Shown here piece by piece: positions 26,613-35,969 of a stretch of DNA of 64,000 nucleotides. The position numbers and the translations under genes were made by a program. The stretch is from Streptomyces mangrovi (lineage in GTDB: Bacteria > Actinomycetota > Actinomycetes > Streptomycetales > Streptomycetaceae). The stretch covers positions 496,001-560,000 of the forward strand of contig NZ_FOSG01000001.1 of assembly GCF_900114215.1 (NCBI RefSeq), written 5' to 3'. The stretch's first letter is position 1. The number at the start of each line of letters is the position of its first letter. The notes beneath the pieces are model-generated. The model saw only the letters and a program-made list of their open reading frames with translations, searched no databases and had not been told where the DNA came from.

Positions 26613-28043
26613 ATGACGACCACGGCATCAGCGGTGCATACCTACACCTATCTCCGGCCCTCGGCCGTGCGCGGCGGCGCGGGCGGGCCCGAGCTGGGGC
26701 TGGAGACCTCGGGCGGGGCGACGCCGACGGGGATGAGCGCGCATCCCCGGTTCTTCTCCGGGTTCGTGACCGCTCCCGAGGCCGCCGCCGCGGCTCTGCT
26801 GTCCGTCGCCGACGTGGCCTCGGCCCGCTACTACCAGCGCCTGGCGGCCGCGTCCCTGGACCCGGTGGTGACGGGCAACGGCGACCGGCTGCGGTTCGAG
26901 TCGTTCTCCGGCTGCTGTGGCGTCTACGCCCGTCTCGACATCCTCGGCGAGGGCCTGGACGGGGACGACATCGGCCACGGCACCACCAATGTGGACGTCA
27001 ACAACCCGCTGCGCGAGGCGCTGGTCCGGGTGGGCCCCTCCGATCCCCTCCACCTGCGGGTCGGTCCGGAGGAGCTGGAGGTGACCACCTTCGACGGGCC
27101 GGTGGTGGAGAAGAAGGTGCCGCTGCCGGACCGCTGGCTGCGCGGCTTCGCCGAGACCCAGGTGATCGCCTCCGCCTTCGACCTGCGCGCGGAGGTCACC
27201 GCCGCCGAGGCGGTGCGCCTCCTGCGTTCCCTGCCGCGCACCCGTCCGGGTTCGGGGTCCGCTCTCTGGGTGGTGCAGGCCGGGCGTTCCCTGCGGCCGA
27301 CCACCCGGCCCGTGCCCGGCGCCGTCTGCCTGCCCGGCCCGGACCGGCTCTCGGCCCTGCTGCGGGTGCTGCGCCACGCCACCGGGCTGCGCCTGTACGG
27401 GCCGCCCGCGACGACCGCGAGCGGCGCGGCGGCCTCCGCCTGGGAGCTGCTGCTGCCGGGGATGCGGCTGACGCTCACCCTCTCCCCCGATCCCGCGCGC
27501 GGTTTCTCGGGGGAGGGAGCGGTGCTGGAGGCGCTGTCCGGTGAGGAGGCGGCCGAGGACGCCGATCTGGTCTCGGTGCTGCTGGCCTGGGAGCCGCGCG
27601 TGGACGTCGGGGAGCTTGCCCGGCGGTCTGGTCTGACGGCGCAGCGGGTGCGCGCCGCCCTGACCGTGCTGGGCACCGCCGGGCGGATCGGCTACGACGC
27701 GGCCGAGGCGGCGTACTTCCACCGCGAGCTGCCCTACGACGCCGGGCGGGCCGAGCGGCACAACCCCCGGCTGCGTGCCGCCCGCGAGCTGGTGGCGGCC
27801 GGTGCGGTGCGCGCGGAGGCGGACGGCACCTTCACCGTCACCGCCGGCGACCACGACCACCGGGTGCGGGCCGGAGGCGAGGGGCTGAGCTGCACCTGCC
27901 GCTGGTGGGCCCGCTACCGGGGCGGGCGTGGCCCGTGCCGTCACGCCCTGGCCGTGCGCATCGCCCTGGACGCCCGGGGCGGCCAGGACACCCGGGACAC
28001 CCCGGCCTCCGCCGCCACGACCACCCGGGCGGGTGCCCGGTGA
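26613..28043 (+). CDS. SWIM zinc-finger protein
   Basis: 476 residues. The C-terminal SWIM finger is CxCx(n)CxH: SCTCRWW near residue 430 and GPCRHALAVRIALD. Upstream is a large domain of unknown function with CCGVYARLDILGEGLDGDDI and HGTTNVDVNNP, conserved in Streptomyces proteins that sit beside DUF6493 genes. SWIM fingers bind DNA or proteins and occur in MuDR transposases, helicases and RAD51-regulating factors. ATG 26613 lies just behind a DNA-damage-type promoter. Its stop overlaps the next gene's GTG by 4 nt. Confidence 0.85.
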   Translation: MTTTASAVHTYTYLRPSAVRGGAGGPELGLETSGGATPTGMSAHPRFFSGFVTAPEAAAAALLSVADVASARYYQRLAAASLDPVVTGNGDRLRFESFSGCCGVYARLDILGEGLDGDDIGHGTTNVDVNNPLREALVRVGPSDPLHLRVGPEELEVTTFDGPVVEKKVPLPDRWLRGFAETQVIASAFDLRAEVTAAEAVRLLRSLPRTRPGSGSALWVVQAGRSLRPTTRPVPGAVCLPGPDRLSALLRVLRHATGLRLYGPPATTASGAAASAWELLLPGMRLTLTLSPDPARGFSGEGAVLEALSGEEAAEDADLVSVLLAWEPRVDVGELARRSGLTAQRVRAALTVLGTAGRIGYDAAEAAYFHRELPYDAGRAERHNPRLRAARELVAAGAVRAEADGTFTVTAGDHDHRVRAGGEGLSCTCRWWARYRGGRGPCRHALAVRIALDARGGQDTRDTPASAATTTRAGAR

Positions 28044-30847
28044 GCGGCATGGGAAGCGCCCTGGCCCGGCTGGTGCGCGGACGGGCGCGCACGGACCATC
28101 TGACCGACGGGGAACGCGAGGTGCTGGCGGCAGCCGAGCGGGAGCTGGACGGGGACTCGTACGCGGTGCTGCTCGCCGTGGCGGGCGGCGAGCACCGGCG
28201 GCTGCCCGACCTGATCGCCGCCCTGTCCGACGCCCAGCGGCGCTCGTGCGTGCCTCATCTGAAGGCGTGGCGCACCCGGTTGCGCGAGGAGTGGGGCTAC
28301 CAGGCCCGGCCGCGCAGGCGGGCGCTGGTCATCGCGGGCGCCGGCTGCCACACGGGCGCGGCCGCTGCCGCCCAGTGGCTCGGGCACACCGATCTGAGCC
28401 TGGTCGAGCCCGCCGACACCCCCTGTCTCCTGGCGGTCCTCGGTGACCGGCCGGCGCACTGGCAGGGGGATGTCGCCCACCGTGTCGCCGGGCGCCGCCA
28501 GGCGGACAGCGAGTGGGGCTGGGGCCACTACACCCTGGTCGAGGCGCTGGTCTTGCGCTCGGGATGCGCCGTGCCGACCGGCGGGGCGTTCGTCCAGGAA
28601 TGGGTGCGGAACCGGAGCTGGCCCTCCCAGCCCCAGCACCGGCCCGGCGCCCCGGACGGCACCCCCTACTCGCTTCTGGAGCGGCTGCGCGCCGATCCGT
28701 TCCTGGACGCGCTCGCCCCGCTCATGTTCGAGGTGGAGGGCGTCGGCGCCCTGCTGACCGAGGGCACCGACTCCTGGCCGAAGGCCCTGGCGGCGCTCGC
28801 CGCCGAGGGGCGGCTGGAGCGTTCCACACTGCTCGACGGCTGCCTGTCCCGGCTGCTGCGGGGTGGACGCCCGGCCGAGCTGCGCGGTTTCCTCTCCGTC
28901 CTGAACGGGCTCGCCCCCACCGACGACGAGTACGCGGCCCGCGCCACCACCCTGCTGCGGCTGCTGCCCGACGCGCCCTCCACCGTCGCGGCCCACGCCC
29001 AGGAGCGGCTGACCGCCCTGGACGCGGCCGGGCGGCTGGACGACGAGCGGTTGGCCCAGGCGTCGCGGGCGGTGCTGTTCCGGACGGAGAAGAAGCTGGT
29101 GCGCGCCCAGTTGAGCTGGCTGGACGCCGCCGCCCGCCGCGACCGGGGGCGGGCCGGGGCTGTGGTGCTCGCCGCCGCCGACGCCCTCGGCCACGAGGAC
29201 ACCGCCCTCCAGGAGCGGGCGCTGAACCTGATCGCCCGCCACCTGAAGCACGCCGGGGACGCGGTGCTCCCCGAACTGGCCTCGGCTGCCGAGGCGTTGA
29301 GCCCCACCTTGCGTCCCCGCGCCGCCGAGTTGCTGGGGGTGGAGCCGCCGGACGACGGGGCCGCCGGGCCCTGGGAGGATCTCCTGCCACCCGTCCCCGA
29401 GCCGGTGCCGTTGGCGCCGCCGCTCGCCACGGCCGCCGAGGTGGCCGAGGAGGTCGGCGCCGTCATGGCCGCCGTACGGGCGGCCGAGTTCCGGCCCGCC
29501 ACCGCACCCGGTGTCGACGCGGCCGCCTTCGAGCGGGCCCTGGACGGCCTGGTCCGCCACGCCCACCGGGACCGCGAAGGCCTGGTGCGGGCGCTGGAGC
29601 CGGTCATCCGCGACCGTCCCTGGAACGGGCGGCATGCCTGGTGGGGCGATCCGGGTCCGGGCCATCTCCACTACATGGCGGCGGTGCTGTGCGGTGAGGA
29701 CGCCCCCGTCGCGCCGTCGGCGTCGGGCGCCCATGCCGTGCCACATCCGCACGGCCGGAATCTCACGCCTTTCGGGGAGGTCCTCGCGGTCCGTCTGCTG
29801 GAGGCCGCCTGGCGGGTGCTGAACGACCCGCCGCCGTTCCTGCTGGCCACCCCCACCACCGCCGACGGGCGGATCGACCCGGCCGAACTGGTCGCCCGGC
29901 TGGCCGAGTACGAACGGGCGGGCGCCGTGCCCGGCCCCTGCGATCTGGACCAGGCGCTGCTTCGGCTGGACGTCTCCGCCGCCGGTCCGGGCGTCCTGGC
30001 CGCCGCCGGGCGGCTGGGCGGCGAGGCGGGGCGGCGGGTGCGCGCCTGGCTGGAGGCGGGCGGTCCGTCGCTGCCCGAGCCGGTCCGCGACGCGCGGCCC
30101 ACGCACCGCCTGCGCGGCTACGGCAGCCCCGTCGTCCGGGTGCGGCTCTCCACTGAGGCGGTGGCCCTGCCCTGCGTGCTCGGCCCCGCCTTCCAGGGGT
30201 TGCTGGGCCGGTACATCGCCGACGGCAAGCGGGACGAGACGTCCTGGAACCTGGGCGTCCGGCTGTGGCCCTCCGTCCTGCCCGTCCACCGTGAGCTGGT
30301 CGCCCTGCGCCTGCAGCCCACCTTCGCCGCCACCGGCGACGAGGACCTGCGCGGCGGCGCGGCGCTGCTGCCCGCGCTGGCCGAGGCCGGGGGCGCGGCG
30401 GGAGAAGCCGTCCACCTGGGGCTGGCGCACACCCTGGGCGCACGGCACCCGGAGGACCGCACCGCGGCCGTGGACGCGCTGCTGGTGCTGGCGGCACGCG
30501 GCGATCTGGACGCGGCGCGGCTGGGCCGGGACGTGGCCGAGACGGTGGCGGCCGGGACGGTGAAGCCGAACCGGCTGCTGGAGTCGCTGCGGGAGGCGGT
30601 ACGCGCCGGGGCCCCGGCCACGGTGTTCGCGGTGCTGGCCGCCGCGCTGCCGGGGATGCTGGCGATACGTGAGCCGGTGCGGGGGCTGCCGGATCTGCTG
30701 GCGCTGGCCGCCGAGTGCGCCGGGACCTGCGGGGCGCGCGGGCCGGTCGACGGGGTGGCCCAGGCCGCCGCCCGGGGCGGCGGCGGCCGCCTGGTGAAGG
30801 AGGCCCGCCGACTGCGGGACGTACTGGGGGCGCCCGCGACGGCCTGA
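28040..30847 (+). CDS. DUF6493 family protein, partner of the SWIM protein
   Basis: 935 residues, mostly helical with HEAT-like Leu/Ala periodicity (for example LLRLLPDAPSTVAAHAQERL; AVVLAAADALGHEDTALQE). No enzymatic motif is seen. Starts at GTG 28040 within the SWIM stop (GTGA overlap); ATG 28049 is an alternative. Residues about 470-500 are a Pro-rich linker, after which a second helical half follows. Family members travel with SWIM proteins and sometimes with MoxR/VWA genes, which are absent here. Confidence 0.85.
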   Translation: MSGMGSALARLVRGRARTDHLTDGEREVLAAAERELDGDSYAVLLAVAGGEHRRLPDLIAALSDAQRRSCVPHLKAWRTRLREEWGYQARPRRRALVIAGAGCHTGAAAAAQWLGHTDLSLVEPADTPCLLAVLGDRPAHWQGDVAHRVAGRRQADSEWGWGHYTLVEALVLRSGCAVPTGGAFVQEWVRNRSWPSQPQHRPGAPDGTPYSLLERLRADPFLDALAPLMFEVEGVGALLTEGTDSWPKALAALAAEGRLERSTLLDGCLSRLLRGGRPAELRGFLSVLNGLAPTDDEYAARATTLLRLLPDAPSTVAAHAQERLTALDAAGRLDDERLAQASRAVLFRTEKKLVRAQLSWLDAAARRDRGRAGAVVLAAADALGHEDTALQERALNLIARHLKHAGDAVLPELASAAEALSPTLRPRAAELLGVEPPDDGAAGPWEDLLPPVPEPVPLAPPLATAAEVAEEVGAVMAAVRAAEFRPATAPGVDAAAFERALDGLVRHAHRDREGLVRALEPVIRDRPWNGRHAWWGDPGPGHLHYMAAVLCGEDAPVAPSASGAHAVPHPHGRNLTPFGEVLAVRLLEAAWRVLNDPPPFLLATPTTADGRIDPAELVARLAEYERAGAVPGPCDLDQALLRLDVSAAGPGVLAAAGRLGGEAGRRVRAWLEAGGPSLPEPVRDARPTHRLRGYGSPVVRVRLSTEAVALPCVLGPAFQGLLGRYIADGKRDETSWNLGVRLWPSVLPVHRELVALRLQPTFAATGDEDLRGGAALLPALAEAGGAAGEAVHLGLAHTLGARHPEDRTAAVDALLVLAARGDLDAARLGRDVAETVAAGTVKPNRLLESLREAVRAGAPATVFAVLAAALPGMLAIREPVRGLPDLLALAAECAGTCGARGPVDGVAQAAARGGGGRLVKEARRLRDVLGAPATA

Positions 30848-30857
30848 CCCCGTTCTC

Positions 30858-30895
30858 CCGGCCGCCCCGATCAAGCCCCTCCGGCCGGCGGCCGG
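30858..30895. terminator. Terminator between convergent DUF6493 and mshD genes
   Basis: CCGGCCGCC (30858-30866) pairs with GGCGGCCGG (30887-30895) around a 20-nt loop. It separates two convergent genes. Confidence 0.6.
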
Positions 30896-30896
30896 T

Positions 30897-31814
30897 TCAG
30901 CCCTCCGTGCGGTACATCAGGTCCACCTCGTGGGTCTCGAAGCCCAGGCCCTCGTAGACCTTCACGGCAGCGGTGTTGTCGGCGTCCACGTACAGCATCG
31001 CGGTCGGCAGGCCGCGGTCGCGGGCGAGGTAGCGCAGGCCCACCAGCGTCAGCGCCTTGCCCAGGCCGCCGCCCTGCGCGCCCGGGGCGACGCCGACGAC
31101 GTACACTTCGCCGAGCTGCTCGGCACTGTGGACCTTCGTCCAGTGGAAGCCGAGCAGTTCCTCGCCCTCCCCGTCACGCCCGCCGTCGCGCACGGCGAGG
31201 AAGAACCCCTTGGGGTCGAACCACGTCTCGGCCTTGCGGTCGTCCAGGTCGCGCTGGGTCATGCCGCCCTGCTCGGGGTGGTGGGCGAAGGCGGCGGCGT
31301 TGGCGGCCAGCCAGGCGGCGTCGTCCCGGCCGGGGACGAAGGTGCGCAGCCGCACCCCCGGCGGCAGCGACGGCTCGGGCAGGTCCAGTCCCGTCAGCGG
31401 ACGCCGCATCTGGCGCAGTTCGCGGAAGAGGGTGAGGCCGAGCAGCCGGGCCAGGTGGCGTGCGGCCGGGTGGCCGCCGTGCGCCCACACCCGCAGCCGC
31501 CGGCCCGACGCCTCCAGCAGCGCGCGGCCCAGGGCCAGTCCGTGGCCCTGGTCGCGGTGGTCGGGGTGGACGACGAACTCGCCGGTCGGGGCCTCGACCG
31601 GGTCGGTGTCCTCCAGCTGCCCGTAACCGGCCAGCTCCCCCCGTTGCCAGAGCAGCAGGTGCCGCACTCCCGCGCGGTGACCGCCGCGCAACTGGAGGCG
31701 GCCCTGCTCGGAGACGGCGGGCTGGCCGTCCACCCGGGCGGCCTCGTCGATCAGAGCCTGGGCCTGCCGCACGGCCTCGGGCGTCAGCTCGTCCACAACC
31801 ACCACGTCGCTCAT
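30897..31814 (-). CDS. mshD: Mycothiol synthase (acetyl-CoA:Cys-GlcN-Ins acetyltransferase)
   Basis: Last step of mycothiol synthesis. 305 residues with two GNAT domains; the acetyl-CoA loop of the active C-terminal domain is visible as VVGVAPGAQGGGLGKALT (about 235-252), and the N-terminal one as VHPDHRDQGHGLALGRAL. The C-terminus has YVDADNTAAVKVYEGLGF. ATG 31814 lies 7 nt behind a TAGGCT box on the minus strand, so the mRNA is probably leaderless; the in-frame extension to 31913 would precede the promoter. Confidence 0.93.
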   Translation of the reverse strand: MSDVVVVDELTPEAVRQAQALIDEAARVDGQPAVSEQGRLQLRGGHRAGVRHLLLWQRGELAGYGQLEDTDPVEAPTGEFVVHPDHRDQGHGLALGRALLEASGRRLRVWAHGGHPAARHLARLLGLTLFRELRQMRRPLTGLDLPEPSLPPGVRLRTFVPGRDDAAWLAANAAAFAHHPEQGGMTQRDLDDRKAETWFDPKGFFLAVRDGGRDGEGEELLGFHWTKVHSAEQLGEVYVVGVAPGAQGGGLGKALTLVGLRYLARDRGLPTAMLYVDADNTAAVKVYEGLGFETHEVDLMYRTEG

Positions 31815-31961
31815 GGGGAGAAGCCTACGCAGCATCGAAACCCGGCGGTTACCAAAGCAACAATGACACGCTACGCGCGTTGACCTAGGCTTCCCCCCGC
31901 CACCACCGGCCACTTCCGGGCCAATTCACGGCCTCGACAAGGGAACAGAAGGGGACAGAAC

Positions 31962-33779
31962 ATGTCCACTCCGCCCAAGCGGTCTCCCCTCTCCCGCAGA
32001 CTCACCGCAGCCGCGGCCGGTCTGCTGACGGTCGGCGCCCTCGGCGCCGCCATGCCCGCCGCCGCACAGGACGCCCCGTCGGCGGCCCCCGGCGCACACG
32101 GCGACCGCGGCAAGCACCACGGCCGCACCGTCGACCTCCAGGTGCTCGCCATCAACGACTTCCACGGCAACCTGGAACCCCCGACCGGTTCCTCCGGCCG
32201 TGTGACCCACGAGCACCCCGACGGCACCACCGAGCAGATCGACGCGGGCGGCGCCGAGTACCTCGCCACCTCCCTGCGCGAGGCCCGTGAGGGCAACCCG
32301 TACTCGGTCACCGTCGCCCCCGGCGACATCGTCGGCGCCAGCCCGCTGCTGTCGGGCCTCTTCCACGACGAGCCCACCATCGAGGCGATGAACGCGCTCG
32401 GCATGGACGTCGTGGGCGTCGGCAACCACGAGTTCGACGAGGGCGCCGCCGAGCTCAAGCGCCTGCAGAGCGGCGGCTGCCACCCCGAGGACGGCTGCTA
32501 CGACGAGGGCCGCGCCTTCGGCGGCGCCGACTTCCCGATCCTCGCGGCCAACGTCGTCGACGAGAAGACCGGCAAGCCGCTGATGGCCCCCTACACCGTC
32601 AAGAGGATGAAGGGTGTCCGCGTCGGCTTCATCGGCGTCACGCTGGAGGGCACGCCCGACATCGTCTCGGCCGAGGGCGTCAAGGGACTGAAGTTCCTCG
32701 ACGAGGCCGAGACCATCGACAAGTACACCAAGGAGTTGCGCCGCAAGGGCGTCAACGCCGTCATCGCGCTGATCCACGAGGGCGGCACCCCGGCCTCCAG
32801 CGCCTACAACGCCGACTGCGGCGAGGACGGCGGCAAGCTGTCCGGCCCGATCGTCGACATCGCGAAGCGGACGAACGCGGGCGTGGACGCGCTGATCACC
32901 GGCCACACCCACCAGCCGTACGTCTGCTCCGTCCCCGACCCGCGGGGCGAGGACCGCCTGGTCACCTCCGCCGCCTCCTACGGCCGGCTGTTCACCGAGC
33001 TGAACATGGAGTACGACCGCCGCACCCGCGACATCGTGCGCGCCTCGGTGGAGGGCGCCAACCGCGTCGTCCACCGCAACCAGGAGAGGGCCGCCGACCT
33101 CACCTCCCTGATCGACTACTGGAAGGGGCTGGCCGCGCCCGTCGCGGGCCGTCCCATCGGCTGGATCTCCGAGGACATCACCGCCGACCGCACCGTGCCC
33201 GAGTCCCCGCTGGGCGACCTGATCGCCGACGCCCAGTTCGCCCACGCCCGCGGGCTGGACCCCGAGGCGGACCTGGCGCTGATGAACCCCGGCGGCATCC
33301 GCTCCGACCTGGTGTACGCGGCCTCCGGCGCCGAGGGCGACGGCGTGGTGACGTACGCCGAGGGCTTCACCGTCCAGCCCTTCTCCAACACCGTCAACCT
33401 GACCACCCTCACCGGCGAGCAGCTTCTGACGGTGCTGCGCGAGCAGGTCAGCGGCGCCAACGAGGCCTCCCCGAAGATCCTCCAGGTCTCCTCCGGCCTC
33501 ACCTACACCCTCGACCTCACCCGGTCCGGCGCGGACCGGATCGTCGCGGACTCGGTGCGGCTGAACGGCGAGCCTCTCGACCCGTCGGCCTCCTACCGCG
33601 TCGCGGTCAACTCCTTCCTGGCGGGCGGCGGCGACGGCTTCCCGACCCTGGCGCAGGGCACCGACCCGCTGGTGGGCAGCGACGACCTGGCCGCCCTCCA
33701 GGACTACCTGACCGCCAACTCCTCCGCCGCCGACCCGATCGACGCCCCGGCGGCGGACCGGATCACGGTCATCCGGTGA
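31962..33779 (+). CDS. Secreted 5'-nucleotidase/2',3'-cyclic phosphodiesterase (UshA-like)
   Basis: 605 residues. A Sec signal peptide with basic head and AAAAGLLTVGALG core ends near AAAQ (about residue 36). The metallophosphatase domain shows NDFHGNLEP, GDIVGASPL, GNHEFDEGA and GHTHQPYV; the C-terminal nucleotide-binding domain shows NPGGIRSDL and NSFLAGGGDGF. It releases phosphate from external nucleotides, matching the phosphate theme of the window. No sortase motif or anchor is seen, so it is probably free. Followed by two hairpins. Confidence 0.92.
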   Translation: MSTPPKRSPLSRRLTAAAAGLLTVGALGAAMPAAAQDAPSAAPGAHGDRGKHHGRTVDLQVLAINDFHGNLEPPTGSSGRVTHEHPDGTTEQIDAGGAEYLATSLREAREGNPYSVTVAPGDIVGASPLLSGLFHDEPTIEAMNALGMDVVGVGNHEFDEGAAELKRLQSGGCHPEDGCYDEGRAFGGADFPILAANVVDEKTGKPLMAPYTVKRMKGVRVGFIGVTLEGTPDIVSAEGVKGLKFLDEAETIDKYTKELRRKGVNAVIALIHEGGTPASSAYNADCGEDGGKLSGPIVDIAKRTNAGVDALITGHTHQPYVCSVPDPRGEDRLVTSAASYGRLFTELNMEYDRRTRDIVRASVEGANRVVHRNQERAADLTSLIDYWKGLAAPVAGRPIGWISEDITADRTVPESPLGDLIADAQFAHARGLDPEADLALMNPGGIRSDLVYAASGAEGDGVVTYAEGFTVQPFSNTVNLTTLTGEQLLTVLREQVSGANEASPKILQVSSGLTYTLDLTRSGADRIVADSVRLNGEPLDPSASYRVAVNSFLAGGGDGFPTLAQGTDPLVGSDDLAALQDYLTANSSAADPIDAPAADRITVIR

Positions 33780-33802
33780 CCCCCTGCGGCGGATGACCCT
33801 CC

Positions 33803-33834
33803 CTCCGCGGGCCGCCTTCCCCCGGCCCGCGGAG
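33803..33834. terminator. Terminator after the 5'-nucleotidase
   Basis: CTCCGCGGGCC (33803-33813) pairs with GGCCCGCGGAG (33824-33834). Confidence 0.75.
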
Positions 33835-33845
33835 CTCCCCCACAG

Positions 33846-33879
33846 CGCCGCCGACCGGTCACCCGACCGGTCGGCGGCG
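33846..33879. terminator. Second hairpin between convergent genes
   Basis: Perfect 15-bp stem, 33846-33860 with 33865-33879, and a 4-nt ACCC loop, followed by TTCTC. Serves the 5'-nucleotidase and the kinase gene ending at 33913. Confidence 0.8.
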
Positions 33880-33912
33880 TTCTCGATGTCGGGCGTTCTC
33901 CGTACCCGGTAC

Positions 33913-35667
33913 TCAGCCGATCTTCCACAGGGTCAGATTCGCCCTGACGGTGGGGACGTTGTAGTCATGCTCCGCCGGCACCATGTCGGTGACCTCCAGC
34001 ATCGCCAGGTCGCCCTCGGTGGTCACCGTGCACAGCACGTCGCCCTTGTCCGGCGCGCCCTCGTCGTTGATCTCCCCGGCGCGCAGCTTGCTCGGGAGCG
34101 GGTTGGACGTGGCGGCCTCCTGGCACTCCCGCGGGGTGGTGCCCGTGCTCTCCCCCAGGGCCGTCCTGAACTGGACGGAGGTGTCGCGGAACAGCAGCTC
34201 CGTGTCGCCGTAGCCGATGCTGCCGGTCGGATCCACCCTCGCCTCGTCCAGGTCCACGTAGGTGGTGTCGAGGGTGGGGGGCGTGGCGATGGTGATCGGC
34301 CGCTTCTCGAAGACCGGCTCGAAGGCGGGAGCCGTCGTGTCCGTGCTCGGCTCCCCGGACGCCTGCCCGCCGTCGTCCGGGGAGGGCGTGCCGCTCTCCT
34401 CCTCCCGCCCCTTCCCGTCCTCCGTTGTCCGGCGGCCGTCGGGCTCCGGCGTCGCGCCGCCGGCGTCCGCCCGCGCGCCTCCGCCCTCGTTCCCCGCGGT
34501 GGCGACCGCCCACGTCCCGCCGATCGCGGCGGCCAGGACCAGGACGGCTCCCGCGGCCAGCAGCGCCGTACGGCGGCGCGGCCTCTCCCCGCCCCGCACA
34601 CCCGGGTCGGCCACCGGCCCCTGTCCCGGCCCGTACGGGGGCGCGGCGGACGGGGCACCGTGCGCGGTGGCGGTCGGGGCCGCGTACGGCCCCGCGGGAG
34701 CGCCGGGGCCCTGGGTGGGCGTGTAGGCGTACGGCGCCGGCGGGGGCGGGTTCTGGGCGGCCCGCGCCCGTTCGGCGATCCCGGCGGCGAGTGGGGCGGG
34801 CAGCCAGTCGGCGAAGTCCCGGACCGGCCTGCCGGACGCCTCCTCGCACAGCTCGGCCAGTTCCCCGGGGGCGGGCCTCGCGGCCGGGTCCGCCGCCAGG
34901 CAGCGCTCCAGCACACCCCGCAGCGGCTCGGGGTAGCCGGACAGGTCCGGCGGGCGCTGGGCGGTGTTGGCGATCTGGGCGGCGAGGGTGATGGCGGCGC
35001 CGTCGCCGTACGGGTGGCGCCCGGTGGCGGCGACGGCCGCGACCAGGCCGAGCGAGAAGACGTCGGAGGCCGCCGTGACGGTGTCCCCGGAGGCGTGCTC
35101 GGGCGACATGTACTGCGGGGTGCCGATGAACCCGCCGCTGCGCGTGAGCTGGGTGGAGTCCGCGGCCCGCGCGATGCCGAAGTCGATGATCCAGGGCCCG
35201 TCGGTGCCCAGCAGGACGTTGCCGGGCTTGAGGTCCCGGTGGATCACTCCGGCGGTGTGCACGGCCTGGAGTGCCCGCGCCGTGCAGGCGGTGAGCTGGA
35301 GCGCGGCGGGCAGCGGCAGGGGCCCGTGCAGGGCGAGCGCGTCGTCGAGCGGGATGCCCGGCACGTAGGCGGTGGCCAGCCAGGGCTGCTCGCCGCCGGT
35401 GTCGTGGTCCAGCACCGGCACGATGTGGTAGCCCTGGACCCGCCGGGCGGCCCGCACCTCCTGCTCGAAACGGCGCCGGAACTCCGCGTCCCGGGCGAAC
35501 TCGCGCCGGATGACCTTCAGCGCCACCGGCTGGTTGCCGCGGGTGCCGGACAGGTAGACCGCGCCCATGCCGCCCTCGCCGATCCGGGCGGTCAGCCGGT
35601 ATCCGGCGACCTCCCGGGGGTCGTCCGGCTGGAGCGGACGGAGTGCGGCGTGCTCGGCCCCTGCCAT
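33913..35667 (-). CDS. Membrane Ser/Thr protein kinase (PknB type)
   Basis: 584 residues. The kinase domain (about 15-270) has IGEGGMGAVYL, the ATP Lys in VALKVIRREF, the catalytic loop HRDLKPGNVLL, DFGIAR and a GTPQYMSPE activation segment. A Pro/Ala/Tyr-rich linker precedes one membrane helix (about 380-402, LLAAGAVLVLAAAIGGTWAV), an acidic Thr/Ser-rich stalk, and an extracytoplasmic domain of about 130 residues with no PASTA repeats. The external domain is unrecognised; it may sense a ligand. ATG 35667 follows GGGGGT. Confidence 0.9.
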   Translation of the reverse strand: MAGAEHAALRPLQPDDPREVAGYRLTARIGEGGMGAVYLSGTRGNQPVALKVIRREFARDAEFRRRFEQEVRAARRVQGYHIVPVLDHDTGGEQPWLATAYVPGIPLDDALALHGPLPLPAALQLTACTARALQAVHTAGVIHRDLKPGNVLLGTDGPWIIDFGIARAADSTQLTRSGGFIGTPQYMSPEHASGDTVTAASDVFSLGLVAAVAATGRHPYGDGAAITLAAQIANTAQRPPDLSGYPEPLRGVLERCLAADPAARPAPGELAELCEEASGRPVRDFADWLPAPLAAGIAERARAAQNPPPPAPYAYTPTQGPGAPAGPYAAPTATAHGAPSAAPPYGPGQGPVADPGVRGGERPRRRTALLAAGAVLVLAAAIGGTWAVATAGNEGGGARADAGGATPEPDGRRTTEDGKGREEESGTPSPDDGGQASGEPSTDTTAPAFEPVFEKRPITIATPPTLDTTYVDLDEARVDPTGSIGYGDTELLFRDTSVQFRTALGESTGTTPRECQEAATSNPLPSKLRAGEINDEGAPDKGDVLCTVTTEGDLAMLEVTDMVPAEHDYNVPTVRANLTLWKIG

Positions 35668-35969
35668 CGCGATACCCCCAACTACATTGCGGATATGGGA
35701 TGTTACCGGCCGTTCCGCCTGGTGCGGCACCGGATAACGCTTCGGCGCCGTCCGCCGCCGCGCGCCGCCCGGCGGGTTCCCGCGATGGCGGACCGCGTGC
35801 CGCCGCCCGAGTGAAGATCCGGCTCCCGCAGGGGTGGAAACGGCGTGCGCGGCATGGCCCGGCGCCAGGGCCGGAATGATTCTGCGCGTCGGTTCGCCGG
35901 TTTGGCCGCCCCGGCGTCCGGTCACCCGGGGCGCACGGGAACGCCCCCGCGTCGAGAGGATCCGAGGAC

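Noticed and set aside
31830..31960. PHO box before the 5'-nucleotidase
   Set aside because: GTTACC and ATTCACGG are present but not in the 11-nt register.
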